The notes beneath the pieces are model-generated. The model saw only the letters and a list, made by a program, of their open reading frames with translations. It was not told the origin of the DNA and did no database searches. The translations under genes were made by a program, and so were the position numbers. From Saccharofermentans sp. (GTDB taxonomy: Bacteria; Bacillota; Clostridia; Saccharofermentanales; Saccharofermentanaceae), in NCBI GenBank assembly GCA_024691325.1, contig JAILNR010000037.1:1-64000 (forward strand): a DNA stretch of 64,000 bases. Reading direction: 5' to 3'. Shown here piece by piece: positions 61,610-64,000 of this stretch (the first letter of the stretch is position 1; every line of letters starts with the position of its first letter).

Positions 61610-63187
61610 TTATTGGTTTTCTTTTTCCTGCTTCATTGTATCACAATCCTCGTGATACTCCTGTTCTGTGTTAACATTCCAGATAGCTGACCTGTCAGGA
61701 TTGCCCGTGATAATACACTTAACAGCCTCGAAGGATGTCATCATGGAATGATCGAGATTGTTGTAACGGTGCTGTCCGTTCCTTCCGACCAGATACAGAT
61801 TCTCTATCTTATCAAGATATGAGATGAGCGTATCTATTTCGTCATAGGTATCAAAGTACGCAGGATACGCCTTCTTTACCTTCTCCATATGCGAATCAAG
61901 AACATCGTCACGGCTCGAGATAAGACCAATCTTAAGCATCTCATCGATACCTAACTTCGAGAACTGCTCTTCCGTCATGTTCCAGAAGTCATCGCCTTCG
62001 TTACAGAAGTATTCAAGCCCCACCCAGACCGTATTCTCAAGGTCCTTTACCATATACGGGGACCAGTTGTTATAAATCTGGAAGCGGCCCATCTTTACGT
62101 TTCTGTCCTGAACATATACCCAGCAGTCGGGAACGATATTACCGACTGTCTTAAGCTTTGTCTTATTCTCAAGGTTAAGCTTCTTAACAAGCACACCAAG
62201 CGTCATGTAATCGCGGTAAGGAAGACCCGCCGCTATTCTCGCAGGTTCGGAAGGAACATCATTCATTCCTCCCACAAGATCTTTTATCGGCATCGAAGAG
62301 ATGAAGCAGTCACCTTCACACACGGCCTCCTGACCGTCCTTCTCATAGGTAAGAGATACGATCTTATTGCCTTCCTTTTGAAGCTTTGTTACCTTGGCGC
62401 CTTTGATTATCGTTCCACCAAGTTCGCACACTCGGCTTGCCGTCACATCCCAAAGTTCTCCGGGACCTAACTTCGGATACTTAAACTGCTCGATAAGGGA
62501 AGTGTTCACCTTTCTGTTAGACACATGGAAGATCTTACCGAAGACATCTTTCAATATGCCTCCGATGGAAAGACCTTTTGTCCTCTGAGCGCCCCACGAG
62601 GCATCGATCTCACTCGGGTGCCGTCCCCACAGATTCTCCGTGTAGTATTCGAAGAACATGGAGTAGAGCTTTCTTCCGAACGAATTGATATAGAAGTTCT
62701 CGAGGTTATCCTCGGGGAGCTTGTGCATCATTGCACCAAGATAGCTGAATCCGCACTTAAATGTATTCACAAGTCCCATATTCTTGAATGTCTGGAACTT
62801 GAGTGAAATCGGGTAGTCGTAGAACTTACCGTCAAAGAAAATGCGCGACACCCTGTGCCTTGTCAACATAACCACATCTTCTGAAGCCGGATCGGGGCCG
62901 TTGCTTGCAAGAGGGACCTCGCGGCCGAGCATGACATCATCTTTCGAGGGGGCTCCCTGCAAAGGCATCATCTTCTCCCACCACTCGTTTACCTCGGGGG
63001 CTTTGGAGAAGAAGCGGTGACCGCCCATATCCATGCGGTTTCCCTTGTAGTTAACGGTCTTGGAGATGCCTCCAAAGCAGTCGGATTCCTCGAGGACAAC
63101 TACCTCGTACTCATCCGACTTTGTAAGCAGCTCATATGCTGCCGTAAGACCCGCAGGGCCCGCACCTATTATCAATACTTTTTTCAC
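61610..63187 (-). CDS. FAD-dependent oxidoreductase (UDP-galactopyranose mutase-like)
   Basis: A 525-residue flavoprotein: [17 protein letters not shown], then [15 protein letters not shown] and MGGHRFFSK. Central [19 protein letters not shown] and the C-terminal [20 protein letters not shown] are typical of the group that also contains UDP-galactopyranose mutases and glycan-linked oxidoreductases in exopolysaccharide clusters. The start is GTG at 63187, overlapping the upstream membrane protein by GTGA. The partner suggests a cell-surface sugar function, but the substrate is unknown. Confidence 0.85.
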   Translation of the reverse strand: MKKVLIIGAGPAGLTAAYELLTKSDEYEVVVLEESDCFGGISKTVNYKGNRMDMGGHRFFSKAPEVNEWWEKMMPLQGAPSKDDVMLGREVPLASNGPDPASEDVVMLTRHRVSRIFFDGKFYDYPISLKFQTFKNMGLVNTFKCGFSYLGAMMHKLPEDNLENFYINSFGRKLYSMFFEYYTENLWGRHPSEIDASWGAQRTKGLSIGGILKDVFGKIFHVSNRKVNTSLIEQFKYPKLGPGELWDVTASRVCELGGTIIKGAKVTKLQKEGNKIVSLTYEKDGQEAVCEGDCFISSMPIKDLVGGMNDVPSEPARIAAGLPYRDYMTLGVLVKKLNLENKTKLKTVGNIVPDCWVYVQDRNVKMGRFQIYNNWSPYMVKDLENTVWVGLEYFCNEGDDFWNMTEEQFSKLGIDEMLKIGLISSRDDVLDSHMEKVKKAYPAYFDTYDEIDTLISYLDKIENLYLVGRNGQHRYNNLDHSMMTSFEAVKCIITGNPDRSAIWNVNTEQEYHEDCDTMKQEKENQ

Positions 63188-64000
63188 TTAACGGTTTCCT
63201 CTTTCCTTAAGAAGAAGATCAGTATCAGCGGCACGATAAACACCGTGTAACTGAAGAATCTCGGGCAGTCGTTAAAGCCCGTGAGCAATAACGCAGTACC
63301 GAAGTTATACGTCAGCACAGGCAAAGCGAAAAGGATCTTTTTCCAATCCTTAAGTGAGCTTAATCTGCACTTGGATAACATGGTGATTATAACAATCAAA
63401 ACGGCAACACCCAAATAAAGAAAGATATGGGGAAAGAAATCCTCTATCAAACTGTGGTAAGCGTAGAAGAAACTAAGCATCGGAGATTTATCCGGAATCT
63501 TCGGGATAGCAAAATAGTTATCCACTACAAAGGGTGTCACATCCGTATAGTGCGGATCGGTAACTGTATATATGCCTTCCGTAAGTCTTACAACAGCCGC
63601 GGCACTTACTTCAGGCGACTCATTAAAGCACCTTGCCATCATATCAACTATTAAGGATGTATCGTATTCCTCTATGGCATCGAGACGCGCTTCCTGAACC
63701 CACTTGATTGAGTTGAAGTTTCCCGACACATAGTACTCGTCCCACGCTTCACGCGGAGCAAAATTGTAAGCAAATTCGAGAATGTCCTCATCGAGAAGCT
63801 CCGGTGTATATGTGACTGCATCACCTATGACAGTTAACGGAAGACCCACAGTCTCGACCTGTCGTCTCGGCGGATTCTCAACACCGATAAGCGAATAGAA
63901 AGGACCTTTGATCACGGCAAACAAAGCAATCACCGACAGTATCAAAGCAATAAACTGTTTCTTCGGGATTATGAAAAACAAAGCTATCAGAAGCGGAACC
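63184..64000 (-). CDS. Multi-pass membrane protein, C-terminal part (5' end beyond window)
   Basis: An open frame continues off the right edge, so at least 271 residues of the C-terminus are visible. A helix ([20 protein letters not shown]) is followed by a ~150-residue extracytoplasmic domain and three more helices ([50 protein letters not shown]). This layout resembles the C-terminal end of DUF6020-type or other GT-C glycosyltransferase-like proteins. It is co-transcribed with the FAD oxidoreductase (4-base overlap). Confidence 0.7.
   Translation of the reverse strand, partial: VPLLIALFFIIPKKQFIALILSVIALFAVIKGPFYSLIGVENPPRRQVETVGLPLTVIGDAVTYTPELLDEDILEFAYNFAPREAWDEYYVSGNFNSIKWVQEARLDAIEEYDTSLIVDMMARCFNESPEVSAAAVVRLTEGIYTVTDPHYTDVTPFVVDNYFAIPKIPDKSPMLSFFYAYHSLIEDFFPHIFLYLGVAVLIVIITMLSKCRLSSLKDWKKILFALPVLTYNFGTALLLTGFNDCPRFFSYTVFIVPLILIFFLRKEETVK

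Noticed and set aside
1..64000. tRNA or rRNA genes, CRISPR arrays, insertion sequences or prophage
   Set aside because: No cloverleaf, rRNA core, regularly spaced repeat array, transposase or integrase was seen on either strand.

Overview
The window looks like a chromosomal segment of an anaerobic Bacillota, class Clostridia. The evidence is Gram-positive AGGAGG-type ribosome sites, lipoproteins with MTAC/MSAC/FAGC lipoboxes, type III glutamine synthetase, LL-diaminopimelate aminotransferase, MEP-pathway isoprenoid genes, a YidC/teichoic-acid-type polymerase and DUF4214/DUF6273 secreted proteins. The genus cannot be fixed from sequence alone. I saw no rRNA, tRNA, CRISPR array, integrase or transposase. 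The segment is mostly housekeeping genes, with interesting intergenic and regulatory structure.

Layout. 0-14 kb: gap (cut by the left edge), a lipoprotein, trmB-metH, a secreted DUF6273/DUF4214 protein, then two stand-alone MetH reactivation-domain genes separated by a lipoprotein and by a rearrangement scar made of metH, trmB and HIT-gene fragments; then HIT, alaS and a WYL regulator. 13-16 kb: small secreted and membrane proteins and a structured 380-bp intergenic region. 16-21 kb (+): DUF1015, FAD oxidoreductase and DUF2298 membrane protein. 21-28 kb (-): rimI-tsaB-tsaE, an amidohydrolase, a small membrane protein, a YidC/glycerophosphotransferase fusion and a sulfatase-fold membrane enzyme. 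28-33 kb: pheA with a Phe-rich leader peptide and attenuator, GH32 hydrolase, serA, serC. 33-41 kb: a 1151-residue PP2C-like/membrane/LysM-like protein, a DUF885 lipoprotein and an acyl-AMP ligase-like protein. 41-48 kb: two divergent glutamine synthetase genes, each behind a leader terminator, with an ANTAR antiterminator gene, then pyrG and dapL. 48-64 kb: radA-ispD, gtrA-DUF2142, ispF, a thioredoxin-like lipoprotein, mrp, membrane and methyltransferase genes, queT, an oxidoreductase, a sirtuin, trpS, rqcP-recR-ybaB, an FAD oxidoreductase and a membrane protein cut by the right edge.

How the genes work together. metH and the two activator proteins form a split cobalamin-dependent methionine synthase. 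serC and serA make serine. pheA makes phenylpyruvate and appears to be controlled by ribosome stalling at Phe codons. The glutamine synthetase pair and the ANTAR protein look like a nitrogen-assimilation antitermination circuit. The YidC/Tag fusion and the adjacent sulfatase-fold enzyme look like an envelope-polymer module.

The strongest leads are: (1) the ANTAR/glutamine synthetase leader terminators; (2) the pheA leader-peptide attenuator; (3) an intergenic element family in which eight short boxes, spaced by exactly 12 bp, form two tandem inverted modules, with different box sequences at different loci; (4) the YidC-glycerophosphotransferase fusion; (5) the composite scar that encodes an in-frame 40-codon mini-metH.
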